Positions 36,701 to 45,228 of a stretch of 64,000 nt of DNA are shown here, in pieces. The notes below the pieces were generated by a model. It was not told the DNA's origin. It searched no databases and saw only the letters and a program-made list of their open reading frames with translations. How positions within the stretch are numbered: the first letter of the stretch is position 1; the number at the start of each line of letters is the position of its first letter. Position numbers and translations under genes: made by a program. Source of the DNA: Burkholderia cepacia ATCC 25416 (lineage in GTDB: Bacteria; Pseudomonadota; Gammaproteobacteria; Burkholderiales; Burkholderiaceae). Location of the stretch: NCBI RefSeq assembly GCF_001411495.1, contig NZ_CP012982.1, positions 1,054,001 to 1,118,000 of the forward strand, in the 5' to 3' direction.

Positions 36701-39700
36701 AATCCTGCTTGGTCAGCACCGACACGTAGCGCTCCTCGACCAGCTGCGCGCGCAGGCCCTTCACGTCGATCGCCTTCGCGTTCGGATCGATCGCGACGAG
36801 CCGCACCGTGCGCGGGCTGCCGCGCTTCACGTAGCCGAGATCGTCGACGGACTTGTAGCCGACGAGCCAGTCGTTGTTCGACACGAGCGTCTGCGCGTTC
36901 GCGGCGACGTTGCGCCCGCCTTCCGCTTCATAGGCCTTCGCCTGGAAGTAGAGCTGGTAGGTCGAATCCGCGTACTTGTCGAGATCGAGGTCGAATTCGG
37001 CATGGCCGTGCTCGTCGGTCGTGCCGTCCTGCAGCGTCGTCGTGTAGCCCTCCTTCGCGCGGCGCGCGTCGAAGAAGTGATAACCCTGCCAGCTGCGGAA
37101 CGACGGCCACACCGGGCGCAGCGTCAGCGTCGCCGCGACGCGACGCTTCTCCGCCGGCGTGCCGAACAGGTTCTGCGCGTCGACGACGCCCTTCAGCCCC
37201 TTCGGCTTCACCCACCCTTCGACGACCTGCTGCGACAGCTTCGCGTCGACCTTCATGCGGTCCGGCAGGAACTCCTTCACCTGCACCGTCGTGCTGCCGA
37301 TCGGCTCCGCGCCGGGCTGGCCGTCCTTGACGATGTACAGGTTGACCGTCCACGTACCGGTCGGCGCCGTTTCGGCCGTCGTATAGCCGAGCTCGGTGAA
37401 GCCCGTCGCATCGACCGTCACCGGCTTGCGCTCGACCGTGATCCCGCGCGGGTCGACGATCTCCGCCTGCAGCGGCACGCCGGCCGGGCTGCGCGCCCAG
37501 CTCGCGGCACGCACGATCAGGCCGATGTGGAACGGATCGCCGGGCCGATACAGGCCGCGATCCGAGAACAGGTAGGCGGACAGTTGCCCCTGGCCCGTCG
37601 CATTGCGCTCGCCGTCGACGTCGAAACGCGAGAAGTCGAGCTGGCGATCGCGGCCGGCCACCGGCAGGAAAGACAGGTCGGTGTCCTTCTTCACGACGTA
37701 CAGCTGCGGCCGCTTCTCGCGGTCGAGCCCCTTGAACGCCGGGAAATGCACGATGCCGTCGGCGCCCGTCGTCTGCGTGAACAGCGCCTGGCCGTTCACC
37801 GCGAGCACCGATACCGTTGCGCCCGCAACCGGCTTGCCCGTGCGGATCGACTGGACGAACACGTCCTGGCTGCCGTCGAGCGCCTTCTTGACTAGCATCC
37901 CGAGATCGGTCACGACGATCAGGCGCGTATCGCCGAGCGCGCTGTCGCTGTCGTTGTCGTTTCCGCTGCTGTCGCCCGAGTCGGCGTTGTCGGACTGATC
38001 CTGGCTGCCGTCGCCGGACGATGCATCGCCGTCCTTCGCGTCATCGGCTTTCTTCTTCTCGGCGGCCGGATCGTACTTCGTCAGGTGCAGCAGGAACACG
38101 CCGCGCTTGCCGCCCTTCAGGTACTGGCCGAGATCGATGCCTTCGTAATGCGCCTTGCCGGGTTCGCCGGCCGGGAATGCGCGCGTCTGCACGAAGCGCT
38201 CGACGATGTGATCCTCGCTGAACGAATACGACAGCTCGGGCCGCGCGTACGTGCCGTTGTTGAAGCTCACGAGATGCTGGAGCTGGTCGGGCAGCACACG
38301 GCCGATCTCGACCTTCATCCCCGGCAGGTTGCGCGACACGACCGACAACCGCTTGCTGCCGCTCATCGACAGTAGCGAACCGTCGGCCATGAAGCGCAGC
38401 AGCTTCGGATAGTCCGGCACCGTGAACGCGGTCGTCACGGGCTCGCCGAGCAGGTAGCCGCCGGCCGACTTCAGGTCGCCCTCGAACCGCACGACGACGC
38501 GCTCGCCCGGCGTCGCGTGGTACTTGAAGCTCTGCAGCGTCGCGAAATCGTTCTCGGTGGGCACCGCCTCGAGCGGCAGCGGCTTCGACTGCTTCAGCAC
38601 CGCATCGCTGATGTCGGCCACGTTCCATTCGTACGGCGGATCGTCGTCCGCCTGGTCGACGCCCGGCTTGCGCTTCGGCAGCACCCACGCCTTCGCGCGC
38701 GCCGCGAGGTCGGCGCTGCGCACGCCGTCGGACGCTTCCGCGACGAGCACCTGCTCGGGCTCGTAGCGCTCGTTGTCGACGAGCGTCGGCGCGATGTTGT
38801 CGATCGACAGGCTGTAGAGCCCCGGCACGTCGACCGCCGCGTGCAGCACGTCGGGCGTGCCGTTGCCGCCGCGCGCGCTCTTCACGCCCTTGTCGACGTC
38901 GAGCCGTGCGACCAGCGGATCGCGCGGAATCTCGAGCGGCTGCGAATACACCCACGCGCTCGTCTTCATCTTGTCGTAGTTGACCGTGTAGCGCAGCGGC
39001 GTCGCATTCTTGCCGTCGCGGCCGACCAGCACGAGGCCGATGCGCTTCTCGAATTCGGCCGGATCGACCGGATAGTTGAAGCGCAGCTGCAGCAGCGCCT
39101 GCTTCTCCGCCGGATTGTCGGGATTCCGGTAGAACTCGTTGTTGCCGAACGTGGCGGCAAACGCGGGCACATCGAACGCGAAGCGGTCGTCGTGCATCGT
39201 CACCTGCGGCGCGAACACCCGGTGCACCGCGAAACGCACCTCGACGTGCGCGCCGACCGGCCAGTCGGCCGCCGGCGTGAAGCGCAGCGTCTTGTCGTCG
39301 ACCCACGCCCACGCGCCCTTGAGCGCGGGCGTCATCTCGATGCCCTCTCCGGCCGGCTTGCCGACCTGCTCGATCGGCGCGGCCGATTGCGAGAACACGA
39401 CGTCGAGCGGATGCACGGTGATCTTCGGCTTGTCGCTGTCGTCCACCTCATAGGTGGTGATCGGCGGCGCCTTCACGGTGAACGTGACGGTCTCGGGCTC
39501 CGGCGGCTTCGGCCGATGCTTGAACCAGTAACCGCCGTAGCCGAGCGCGGCCGCGAGCAGCACGATGCCGCCGGCGTGCCACGGGCGGCGGCGCACGGCC
39601 GCGGCGGTGATGCCCATCCACGCGGGCGCCGTCCACGACACGTCGCCGACCAGCGGCCGCAGCGCGCAGCCGAGCAGCCACCAGACGAAGCCCGCCGCGC

Positions 39701-39737
39701 GAATCGGCAGGAGCAGCAGGAAGCGCAGCAAATCCAT
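33741..39737 (-). CDS. Bacterial alpha-2-macroglobulin with thioester motif
   Basis: A 1998-aa MG2/alpha-2-macroglobulin protein, a periplasmic trap that captures proteases and shields the cell when peptidoglycan is breached. Two hydrophobic segments near residues 3-30 and 55-72 anchor it; no lipobox is visible. MG domains cover most of the length. The thioester is intact (F-E-H-Y-C-S-E-Q-M) in the C-terminal third, followed by the alpha/alpha-barrel TED domain. It is longer than E. coli relatives, partly because of an Asp/Ser/Gly-rich insert near residues 565-605. It is transcribed with pbpC. Confidence 0.94.
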   Translation of the reverse strand: MDLLRFLLLLPIRAAGFVWWLLGCALRPLVGDVSWTAPAWMGITAAAVRRRPWHAGGIVLLAAALGYGGYWFKHRPKPPEPETVTFTVKAPPITTYEVDDSDKPKITVHPLDVVFSQSAAPIEQVGKPAGEGIEMTPALKGAWAWVDDKTLRFTPAADWPVGAHVEVRFAVHRVFAPQVTMHDDRFAFDVPAFAATFGNNEFYRNPDNPAEKQALLQLRFNYPVDPAEFEKRIGLVLVGRDGKNATPLRYTVNYDKMKTSAWVYSQPLEIPRDPLVARLDVDKGVKSARGGNGTPDVLHAAVDVPGLYSLSIDNIAPTLVDNERYEPEQVLVAEASDGVRSADLAARAKAWVLPKRKPGVDQADDDPPYEWNVADISDAVLKQSKPLPLEAVPTENDFATLQSFKYHATPGERVVVRFEGDLKSAGGYLLGEPVTTAFTVPDYPKLLRFMADGSLLSMSGSKRLSVVSRNLPGMKVEIGRVLPDQLQHLVSFNNGTYARPELSYSFSEDHIVERFVQTRAFPAGEPGKAHYEGIDLGQYLKGGKRGVFLLHLTKYDPAAEKKKADDAKDGDASSGDGSQDQSDNADSGDSSGNDNDSDSALGDTRLIVVTDLGMLVKKALDGSQDVFVQSIRTGKPVAGATVSVLAVNGQALFTQTTGADGIVHFPAFKGLDREKRPQLYVVKKDTDLSFLPVAGRDRQLDFSRFDVDGERNATGQGQLSAYLFSDRGLYRPGDPFHIGLIVRAASWARSPAGVPLQAEIVDPRGITVERKPVTVDATGFTELGYTTAETAPTGTWTVNLYIVKDGQPGAEPIGSTTVQVKEFLPDRMKVDAKLSQQVVEGWVKPKGLKGVVDAQNLFGTPAEKRRVAATLTLRPVWPSFRSWQGYHFFDARRAKEGYTTTLQDGTTDEHGHAEFDLDLDKYADSTYQLYFQAKAYEAEGGRNVAANAQTLVSNNDWLVGYKSVDDLGYVKRGSPRTVRLVAIDPNAKAIDVKGLRAQLVEERYVSVLTKQDSGAYKYDSRLKEVPVDEKPLTIPAAGLDFTLRTDKPGSYALVIRDADGTAVNRIEYSVTGDANVTRSLDRNAELQVSLAKHDYKPGEQVEIAIRAPYAGSGLITIERDKVYAHAWFHADTTSSIQHITVPAGFEGNGYINVQYIRDPSSDEIFMSPLSYGVVPFSVNLDARRNALSVDAPALVKPGDTVNFTVHSAKPAKVVVFAVDEGILQVARYKLGDPLKFFFRKRMLEVGTSQILDLILPDFEKLMAMAAPGGDADDAIGRQLNPFKRKRDKPVVYWSGIVDVNGDTRLSYTVPDYFNGKLRVMALSVSPDLVGTFEGATTVRGDFVLSPNVPTTLAPGDEADVSVGVSNNLTGAGNQPVPVAVTLKTGPQLQVIGPATQNVALAPQHEGVAMFRVKATDTLGSGALSFGARYGAKGAQQRVDVSVRPAAAFRTQLDIARLDPGKKASVPNLRSMYDAYASRDASISTAPLVLSEGVASYLVNFEHYCSEQMVSAAVPRVFAAKWLSVRALTSAMHATDAGADTTNAAAIAQFLGVLRGRQNAQGGFGLWSATPDADPFVSAYAMHVLLDARERGIAVPKDMLDAGNQYLQRLAANDSLGSLDLLRQRAYAVYLLTRQGNVTTNSLAAVQKRLQDAYPNDWKNDLAAAWLAASYQLLKQDKEAAALIAGPQALLERKRASDGGYVTGYYLDPLTRDASVLYLIAKHFPERVRKLSPRAMDNLAAPLVDNRYNTLSSAMTILALDAYAASSAGQLDQLAIDEVRAGAAPKDVSSIQANLVRSGTWAAGASRVDFVNGSTLPAWWIASQSGYDRGTSTKAIRNGLEIVRDYTDTDGKPLGKITLGQEIDVHLKIRATGPANVGNIAIVDLLPGGFDPVIAPPPVADTQDGDSDGGASAPVADAPWRSPIGVKGSTWQPQFADVREDRVVIYGTATTDVREFVYRIKASNAGRFVAPPAYGESMYDRRVQAQAPGGTALTVERVR

Positions 39738-40045
39738 GTTGTTATTTCCTTGTTCAAGGACGTGCGGCCGGCTTCGGCGGCGTTCCCCGAGATTTATTGG
39801 TCTGTGACGGCGCGGCCCTGGTTGCGCCGGAATGCTTGGAATGTTGTGTTCGACCGGATGCTGGCCGCCATTATCGATCAGACCCGAAACGATGGAAATA
39901 TCGGTGTGCCGGCGCGCAACGCCGGCCGTCGACCGTCCGGTCGGGCGGGATTTCGGCTCGCCGCCCCAACCGCTGCGCGCACCCGCGCCGCGTTCGCTAG
40001 AATGCGCGGCTCGGCACGAATCGAATCGAAATGAAAGGAATCCGC
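39738..40045. other. Divergent intergenic region, macroglobulin and lolC
   Basis: About 300 bases hold both leaders. Next to the lolC side is TAGAAT (39999-40004), a usable -10 with no good -35. A CCGGC/GCCGG inverted repeat sits near 39910-39932. Nothing else stands out. Confidence 0.4.
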
Positions 40046-41299
40046 TTGAAACTCCCGTTCGAATGGCAGATCGGGCTGCGCTACGCGCGCGGCGGCCGGC
40101 GCTCGGCCGGCGACGGCTTCGTGTCGTTCATTGCCGGCGCGGCGATGGCCGGCATCGCGCTCGGCGTCGCGGCACTGATCGTCGTGCTGTCGGTGATGAA
40201 CGGTTTCCGGACCGAAGTGCGCGACCGGATGCTGTCGGTGCTCGCGCACGTGGAAATCTTCTCGCCCACCGGCGCGATGCCCGACTGGCGGCTCACCGCG
40301 CACGAATCGCTGCGGAATCCGGCGGTGCGCGCCGTCGCGCCCTACGTCGACGCGCAGGCGCTGCTGACGAACGCGGGCAGCGTGACGGGCGTCGCGCTGC
40401 GCGGCATCGACCCCGTGCTCGAGCCGCGCGTGTCCGAGATCGCGCGCAAGCCGAAGACGGGGCGGCTCGACGCGCTCGTGCCGGGCGGGATGGGCATCGT
40501 GCTGGGTTCGGCGCTGGCCGACGCGCTGCACGTGAAGATCGGCGACCGCATCACGTTCTTCGCGCCCGGCAACACCGCGCGCATCGGCGACGCGCTGCCG
40601 CAGTTCCGGCAGTTCAACGTGGTCGGCACGTTCGAGTCGGGCCACTACCAGTACGACAGCGCGCTCGCATACATCCATATCCGCGACGCGCAGACGCTGT
40701 TCAACGTGCGCGCGCCGACCGGCATCCGGCTGCGCCTCGACGATCTGCAGCGCGCGCCCGACGTCGCGCTGGAACTGTCGCGCTCGCTGTCGGGCGATCT
40801 CTACATCCGCGACTGGACGCGGCAGAACCGCACGTGGTTCGAGGCCGAGCGGCTGCAAAAGCGCATGCTGTCGCTGATCCTGATGCTGATCGTCGCGGTC
40901 GCCGCGTTCAACCTCGTGTCGTCGCTCGTGATGACCGTCACGCAGAAGCAGGGCGACATCGCGATCCTGCGCACGCTCGGCGCGCCGCCGGGGTCGATCA
41001 TGAAGATCTTCGCGATCCAGGGGATGACGATCGGTCTCACCGGCACGCTGGCGGGCGTCGCGCTCGGCTGCGCGATCGCGGTGAGCATCCCGTGGGTGCT
41101 GCCGGCGGTCGAGCGGTTGCTCGGCATCCACTTCCTGACGCCGTCCGTGTACTTCCTCAGTTCGCTGCCGTCGAAGCTTGCGGCGATCGACGTGATCGAG
41201 ATCGCCGCGGCCGCGTTCCTGATGTCGTGCGTCGCGACGCTCTACCCGAGCTGGCGCGCCGCGCGGGTACGGCCGGCCGAAGCACTGCGCGACGAATAG
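40046..41299 (+). CDS. lolC: LolC/LolE-family lipoprotein-releasing permease (lone copy)
   Basis: A 417-aa inner-membrane subunit of the LolCDE type, which extracts outer-membrane lipoproteins for LolA. Four membrane helices are expected: one near residues 25-50 (F-V-S-F-I-A-G-A-A-M-A-G-I-A-L-G-V-A-A-L-I-V-V-L) and three after ~270, with a periplasmic domain between. I chose TTG 40046 because AAAGGAA lies 5 bases before it and the product then begins MKLPFEWQIGLRYARGG, matching the usual LolC start. ATG 40031 overlaps that ribosome-binding site. Unlike the canonical locus no lolD follows, so it is probably a second copy. Confidence 0.88.
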   Translation: MKLPFEWQIGLRYARGGRRSAGDGFVSFIAGAAMAGIALGVAALIVVLSVMNGFRTEVRDRMLSVLAHVEIFSPTGAMPDWRLTAHESLRNPAVRAVAPYVDAQALLTNAGSVTGVALRGIDPVLEPRVSEIARKPKTGRLDALVPGGMGIVLGSALADALHVKIGDRITFFAPGNTARIGDALPQFRQFNVVGTFESGHYQYDSALAYIHIRDAQTLFNVRAPTGIRLRLDDLQRAPDVALELSRSLSGDLYIRDWTRQNRTWFEAERLQKRMLSLILMLIVAVAAFNLVSSLVMTVTQKQGDIAILRTLGAPPGSIMKIFAIQGMTIGLTGTLAGVALGCAIAVSIPWVLPAVERLLGIHFLTPSVYFLSSLPSKLAAIDVIEIAAAAFLMSCVATLYPSWRAARVRPAEALRDE

Positions 41300-41332
41300 G
41301 CGCGCGGCGCTTCGGCGCGGCGTGGTGCGCCG

Positions 41333-42148
41333 TCATGCCGTCTCGTGAAAACCGACGCTGTGGGTGCCGTTCAGGATGTCCTCGAACGCGTTCCCGAAGC
41401 CGACGTCGATCAGGCCCGCACGCCTGCCGTACGTCTTCTGCCCCGACACGTCGCTGACGAAGATCGCCGCGCCCGACGACAACTGACGATCGGTATCCAG
41501 CAGCGCGAGCGTGCCGCGCGCGCTGCCGGCCGACTCGTCGAAGTTCAGCCGCGTGCCGTCCTGCGTGGTGAAATGCCCGCCGACCTCCTCGAATTTCCGG
41601 TTGCGCGCGACGGACGCATTCATCTCCTTCATGAAGAGAAAGTCCGCGTCGGCGCGCTGGCTGGCCACCTTGCGATCGTCGTCGGAGAACGTGTCGCCCA
41701 CCGCGGCGGCGCCCTGCTCGGCGAAGTCGACGGCCTGCTGGTGAAACTCGCGCGTCGCGAGCACGAGGCCCGCGTTCGCGTTCAGCGTCGACTCCACCCA
41801 CGCGCGATCGCTCTCCGTCATCGTCTTCGACACGACCTTGATCCGGCCGTTGTCGGTCATGAAGTCGAACTTCGCGTCGGCCAGGTCCGGGCGCTTCGCG
41901 ATGATCTCCTGCAGGCTCGTCGCGAGCTGGCTGGTGACGTCGCGCAGCTTCGTCGACAGGTCGCCCAGGATCGTCAACTGCTTCGTGCGCGCCGCCTGCA
42001 TCGCTTCCGGGTCCAGCGCCCGGATCTCGAGCGGTGTGTCCTGCGGTTTCCCGGCCGCCGTGTCCGCCTGTCGACGCCCGTCGAGCGCGGCTTCCTGCAC
42101 CATCTGCGCAAGCGTAAGGCCGCTCGCTGCCGTGACTGAAATCGTCAT
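41333..42148 (-). CDS. Hypothetical protein, 271 aa
   Basis: I do not recognise this protein. It is hydrophilic, without signal peptide or membrane segments. The N-terminus (M-T-I-S-V-T-A-A-S-G-L-T-L-A-Q-M-V) is polar and Ser/Thr-rich, and residues ~45-160 are mostly helical and charged. A C-terminal part with D-G-T-R-L-N-F-D and G-G-H-F-T-T-Q looks beta-rich. AGGAGAGAGAGG gives it a strong ribosome-binding site. A polar start with no Sec signal, a lone gene and an AT-rich upstream region would suit a type III or otherwise secreted effector, but that is speculation. Confidence 0.7.
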   Translation of the reverse strand: MTISVTAASGLTLAQMVQEAALDGRRQADTAAGKPQDTPLEIRALDPEAMQAARTKQLTILGDLSTKLRDVTSQLATSLQEIIAKRPDLADAKFDFMTDNGRIKVVSKTMTESDRAWVESTLNANAGLVLATREFHQQAVDFAEQGAAAVGDTFSDDDRKVASQRADADFLFMKEMNASVARNRKFEEVGGHFTTQDGTRLNFDESAGSARGTLALLDTDRQLSSGAAIFVSDVSGQKTYGRRAGLIDVGFGNAFEDILNGTHSVGFHETA

Positions 42149-42739
42149 GCCCTCTCTCTCCTTTCAATCCGTTTTTTACCGTTTACGGACAAATTTCGCG
42201 GAAATTTAGACCGATCGCACATCGATCGCGAAGGACGTGCCAATACTTTGTTTGACTGAAACTAAAAAAGTTTGACACCAGGATTTCACTGAGATAAGTT
42301 TGCGCAAGCTTCCGGAAAGCAATCCGGCTCGCCTCGCCGACTCGCGTCGCGCTTTCCTGCCGTTGCAGCACCGCCGTTCGCACCATCCCCGCCTCATCGC
42401 ATCGTGCCGTTCCGTTTCATCCGAAACCTGAAGGAAGATCGGGCATGCCCGCATTTGATTCGCACTCCTCCATTCACTTCGCGCCACCGGCCCCGTGCCG
42501 ACCGCGCGTCATGAACCGGCGGCCGTGCTGACGCTTTCCGGTCGGGGCAATGCAGTCGCCCCGACACCCGCCGGGTTGCGCGACGCGTGACGCGCGTCCA
42601 CACCGGCCGTGACACCCGGGCATCGCGCCCGGCGCTTTCGAAGGTGCAGTTCCGTTTCATCCGATGCAGCACCCGGCCGGGCCGCGGGGGGCATATCGCG
42701 GGCCGGCCGGTTCCGGACAATCACAACAAGAGGTCGACA
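42149..42739. other. 591-bp divergent intergenic region with repeats and AT-rich core
   Basis: No gene seen. From left to right: a palindrome AAATTTC-GCG-GAAATTT (42191-42207); GTTTGAC twice exactly 20 bases apart (42250-42256, 42270-42276), the second being the end of the 13-mer AAAAAAGTTTGAC shared with 6195-6207 and supplying TTGACA as a -35; and a perfect 16-bp direct repeat GTTCCGTTTCATCCGA (42409-42424 and 42649-42664). These probably control the unknown gene to the left and the lipoprotein peptidase to the right. Confidence 0.5.
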
Positions 42740-44707
42740 ATGGACATTCATCGAACCGGATTGCGTCGCGCGTGGCTTCCCGCGCTCGTTGCGGCCACGA
42801 CGCTCGCCGCGTGCGGCGGCGACGACGGCGGCAGCGTGGCGGGCGTCTCGGCGCTCGCGCAGGGCCAACAGGAGGGGGCCGCCGCATCGGCGGCCGACAA
42901 GCAGTCGCTCTCATCACGCATCTCGCCGTCCGGCGTCCCGTACGCCAATCCGGCCAGCGGCGGCCGCTATCGCCCCGTGATCGCGAACGGCCAGGTGCAG
43001 CCGTCGCTGTCGGGCGGCACGATCGAGGAGAACGCGTGGGTCGACACGTCGGTCGATTCCGACGGCGACGGCACGCGCGACCGCATCCACGTGCGCATCG
43101 TGCGCCCGACCGAAACCGCGAACGGCGCGCGTACGCCCGTCATCGTGCTCGCGAGCCCGTACTACGCGGGCCTCGCCGACAGCCCCGACCACAACGTCGA
43201 CGTCGAACTCGACGGCACGCCGCACCCCGCCGCCAATGCGCAGGCGGCCGCGGCCGCCTCGACGTCCGCGCGCATCATGGCCGCCGCGCCGCAGGTGCGG
43301 ATGCTGCAGCAGGTGGAGGCCGCCGCCGCCGGGCGCTCGTGGATCGAGGGCTACTTCATTCCGCGCGGCTTCACGATCGTCTACGCGGATTCGCTCGGCA
43401 CCGCCGGCTCGGACGGTTGCCCGACGATCCTCACGCGCGACGAATCGGTCGCGATGGCATCGGTGATCCGCTGGCTCGGCCGCGACGCGACCGCGAAGGA
43501 CGCGAACGGCAAGACGGTCGTCGCGAACTGGTCGACGGGCCACGTCGGCATGTACGGCGTGTCGTACGACGGCACGCTGCCGAAGATGGTCGCGAGCCTG
43601 CGCACGCGCGGGCTCGATGCGATCGTGCCGGTCGCCGGGTTGACGAACATGTACGGCTACTACCGCTCGGGCGGGCTCGTGCGTGCGCCGGAAGGCTATC
43701 AGGGCGAAGACGTCGACGTGTACATCAAGGCGCTGCTGACGAACGCGCATCCGGAGCGTTGCACGCACCTGATCGACGAAGCGTTGCAGCAGGAAGACCG
43801 CAAGACCGGCGACTATTCGCCGTTCTGGGCCGCGCGCGACATCCCGACCGGCTTCGCGGTCGCGCCGGCGCTCGTTGCGCAAGGGTTGACCGACGACAAC
43901 GTGCGCGTCGACCAGTCGACGGCGTGGTATCTCGCGATGCGGCGCCAGGGCGTGCCGACGCAGCTGTGGCTGCACCGCCTGAAGCACACCGACCCGACCC
44001 GCGTGCCGGCGATGGCCGATGCATGGACCGCGGAGGTGAACCGCTGGTTTACGCGTTACCTGATCGGTTATGACAACGGCGTCGAACGCGATCCGCGCGC
44101 GGTGATCGAGCAGGCGGACGGCACGCTGCTGAAGGAAGCGGACTGGGCCGCACGTCACGCCACGCCGGTCACGTACTTTGCCGGCGGCGACGGCGCAGGC
44201 ACCGGCTCGTTGCTGCGGCTGCCGACCGGCGGCCCGCTCGCGCGCTTCACGGACGACGCGCGCATCACCGCGCTCACGCTGGCGAACGCACCGACCGGCG
44301 AGAATCGCAGCCGTTTCGAAACCGCGCCGCTCACGGCCGCGACACGCCTGTCCGGTGCCGCGACCGCACGCGTCAGGCTGACCTTCACGGCGGTGGCCAA
44401 CGTGACGGCCCTGCTGGTCGATCGCGCGCCGGACGGTACGGCCACGATCGTCACGCGCGCGTGGACCGACCCGCGCAACCGGTGGTCCGAGTGGCGCTCG
44501 GAGCCCGTGCTGCCCGGGATGCCGTACGACCTGAAGCTGACGTTCATGCCGCGTGACTACAAGCTGGAAGCCGGCCACCGGCTGGGGCTCGTCGTCCTGT
44601 CCAGCGACAACGAGGCAACGCTGCGGCCGACGCCGGGCACGGGCCTCACGCTCGATCCGGCCGGGACGTCGGTGACGGTGCCGCTGGCGTCGTCGGCAGG
44701 CGTGTAA
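42740..44707 (+). CDS. Lipoprotein X-Pro dipeptidyl-peptidase-like hydrolase (S15/CocE)
   Basis: A 655-aa S15-family protein. It is a lipoprotein: the signal sequence ends in lipobox L-A-A-C with Cys25 lipidated, followed by G-G-D-D-G-G. The alpha/beta hydrolase core has the nucleophile in M-Y-G-V-S-Y-D-G-T-L-P-K, an aspartate in G-L-T-D-D-N-V-R and a histidine in H-R-L-K-H-T-D. The last ~170 residues form the C-terminal jelly-roll domain common to PepX and CocE. Xaa-Pro dipeptides or bulky esters are likely substrates. AAGAGGTCG precedes the start. Confidence 0.9.
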   Translation: MDIHRTGLRRAWLPALVAATTLAACGGDDGGSVAGVSALAQGQQEGAAASAADKQSLSSRISPSGVPYANPASGGRYRPVIANGQVQPSLSGGTIEENAWVDTSVDSDGDGTRDRIHVRIVRPTETANGARTPVIVLASPYYAGLADSPDHNVDVELDGTPHPAANAQAAAAASTSARIMAAAPQVRMLQQVEAAAAGRSWIEGYFIPRGFTIVYADSLGTAGSDGCPTILTRDESVAMASVIRWLGRDATAKDANGKTVVANWSTGHVGMYGVSYDGTLPKMVASLRTRGLDAIVPVAGLTNMYGYYRSGGLVRAPEGYQGEDVDVYIKALLTNAHPERCTHLIDEALQQEDRKTGDYSPFWAARDIPTGFAVAPALVAQGLTDDNVRVDQSTAWYLAMRRQGVPTQLWLHRLKHTDPTRVPAMADAWTAEVNRWFTRYLIGYDNGVERDPRAVIEQADGTLLKEADWAARHATPVTYFAGGDGAGTGSLLRLPTGGPLARFTDDARITALTLANAPTGENRSRFETAPLTAATRLSGAATARVRLTFTAVANVTALLVDRAPDGTATIVTRAWTDPRNRWSEWRSEPVLPGMPYDLKLTFMPRDYKLEAGHRLGLVVLSSDNEATLRPTPGTGLTLDPAGTSVTVPLASSAGV

Positions 44708-44741
44708 CCGCACGCCGGCGTCCGGCGCAACGGCGCCGCCT

Positions 44742-44775
44742 CCCCCGTCTGCGCGCTCGTTGGCGCAGGCGGGGG
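44742..44775 (+). terminator. Hairpin terminator after the S15 gene
   Basis: CCCCCGTCTGCGC (44742-44754) pairs with GCGCAGGCGGGGG (44763-44775) with one G-T wobble and an 8-base loop, about 35 bases past the stop. Confidence 0.7.
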
Positions 44776-44838
44776 ATCGCTGCAGGAACGGCACACCTGC
44801 GCTACGCTGCGAAAGTCGAACGCCAACGGTGCCGCCTC

Positions 44839-45207
44839 ATGATCCCCCTCAGCGCGAAAGCCATCGTCCGCGACGGGCGCTCGGTCCTGTTCCTGCGCAA
44901 TCCACGCGACGAATGGGAGTTGCCGGGCGGCTGGCCCGAAGCCGGCGAATCGCTCGAGGAAACCGTCGCGCGCGAAGTGCGGGAGGAATGCGGAATCGTC
45001 GCCTCGGCGATCCGCTACGTGGCGAGCCGCTCGTGTGAGGTCGTGCCGGGCAAGCGCGTGCTCATCGTGTGCTTCGAGTGCCGGGTCGATCGGCACGAAA
45101 TCGTCCTGAGCGACGAGCACGACCAGTTCGGCTGGATCGACCTCGATGGCGACAAGCCGGCGAACCTGCCGGATTTCTATTGGGAATTCTGCAGACAGGC
45201 TGGCTGA
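44839..45207 (+). CDS. NUDIX hydrolase
   Basis: A 122-aa NUDIX hydrolase. The 23-residue NUDIX box is intact from G-G-W-P-E-A-G-E-S-L to R-E-V-R-E-E-C-G-I, holding the metal-binding glutamates. Enzymes of this size cleave nucleoside diphosphate-X compounds such as oxidised nucleotides or sugar nucleotides. Cytosolic. It ends 21 bases from the convergent dehydrogenase gene. Substrate not predictable. Confidence 0.93.
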   Translation: MIPLSAKAIVRDGRSVLFLRNPRDEWELPGGWPEAGESLEETVAREVREECGIVASAIRYVASRSCEVVPGKRVLIVCFECRVDRHEIVLSDEHDQFGWIDLDGDKPANLPDFYWEFCRQAG

Positions 45208-45228
45208 CCCGCGCCCGCCCTGCGGCCA

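Noticed and set aside
31329..37895. A very long open frame on the plus strand opposite pbpC and the macroglobulin gene
   Set aside because: Its product is Arg/His/Ala-rich low-complexity sequence, the usual mirror of high-GC coding sequence. The minus-strand proteins have clear families.
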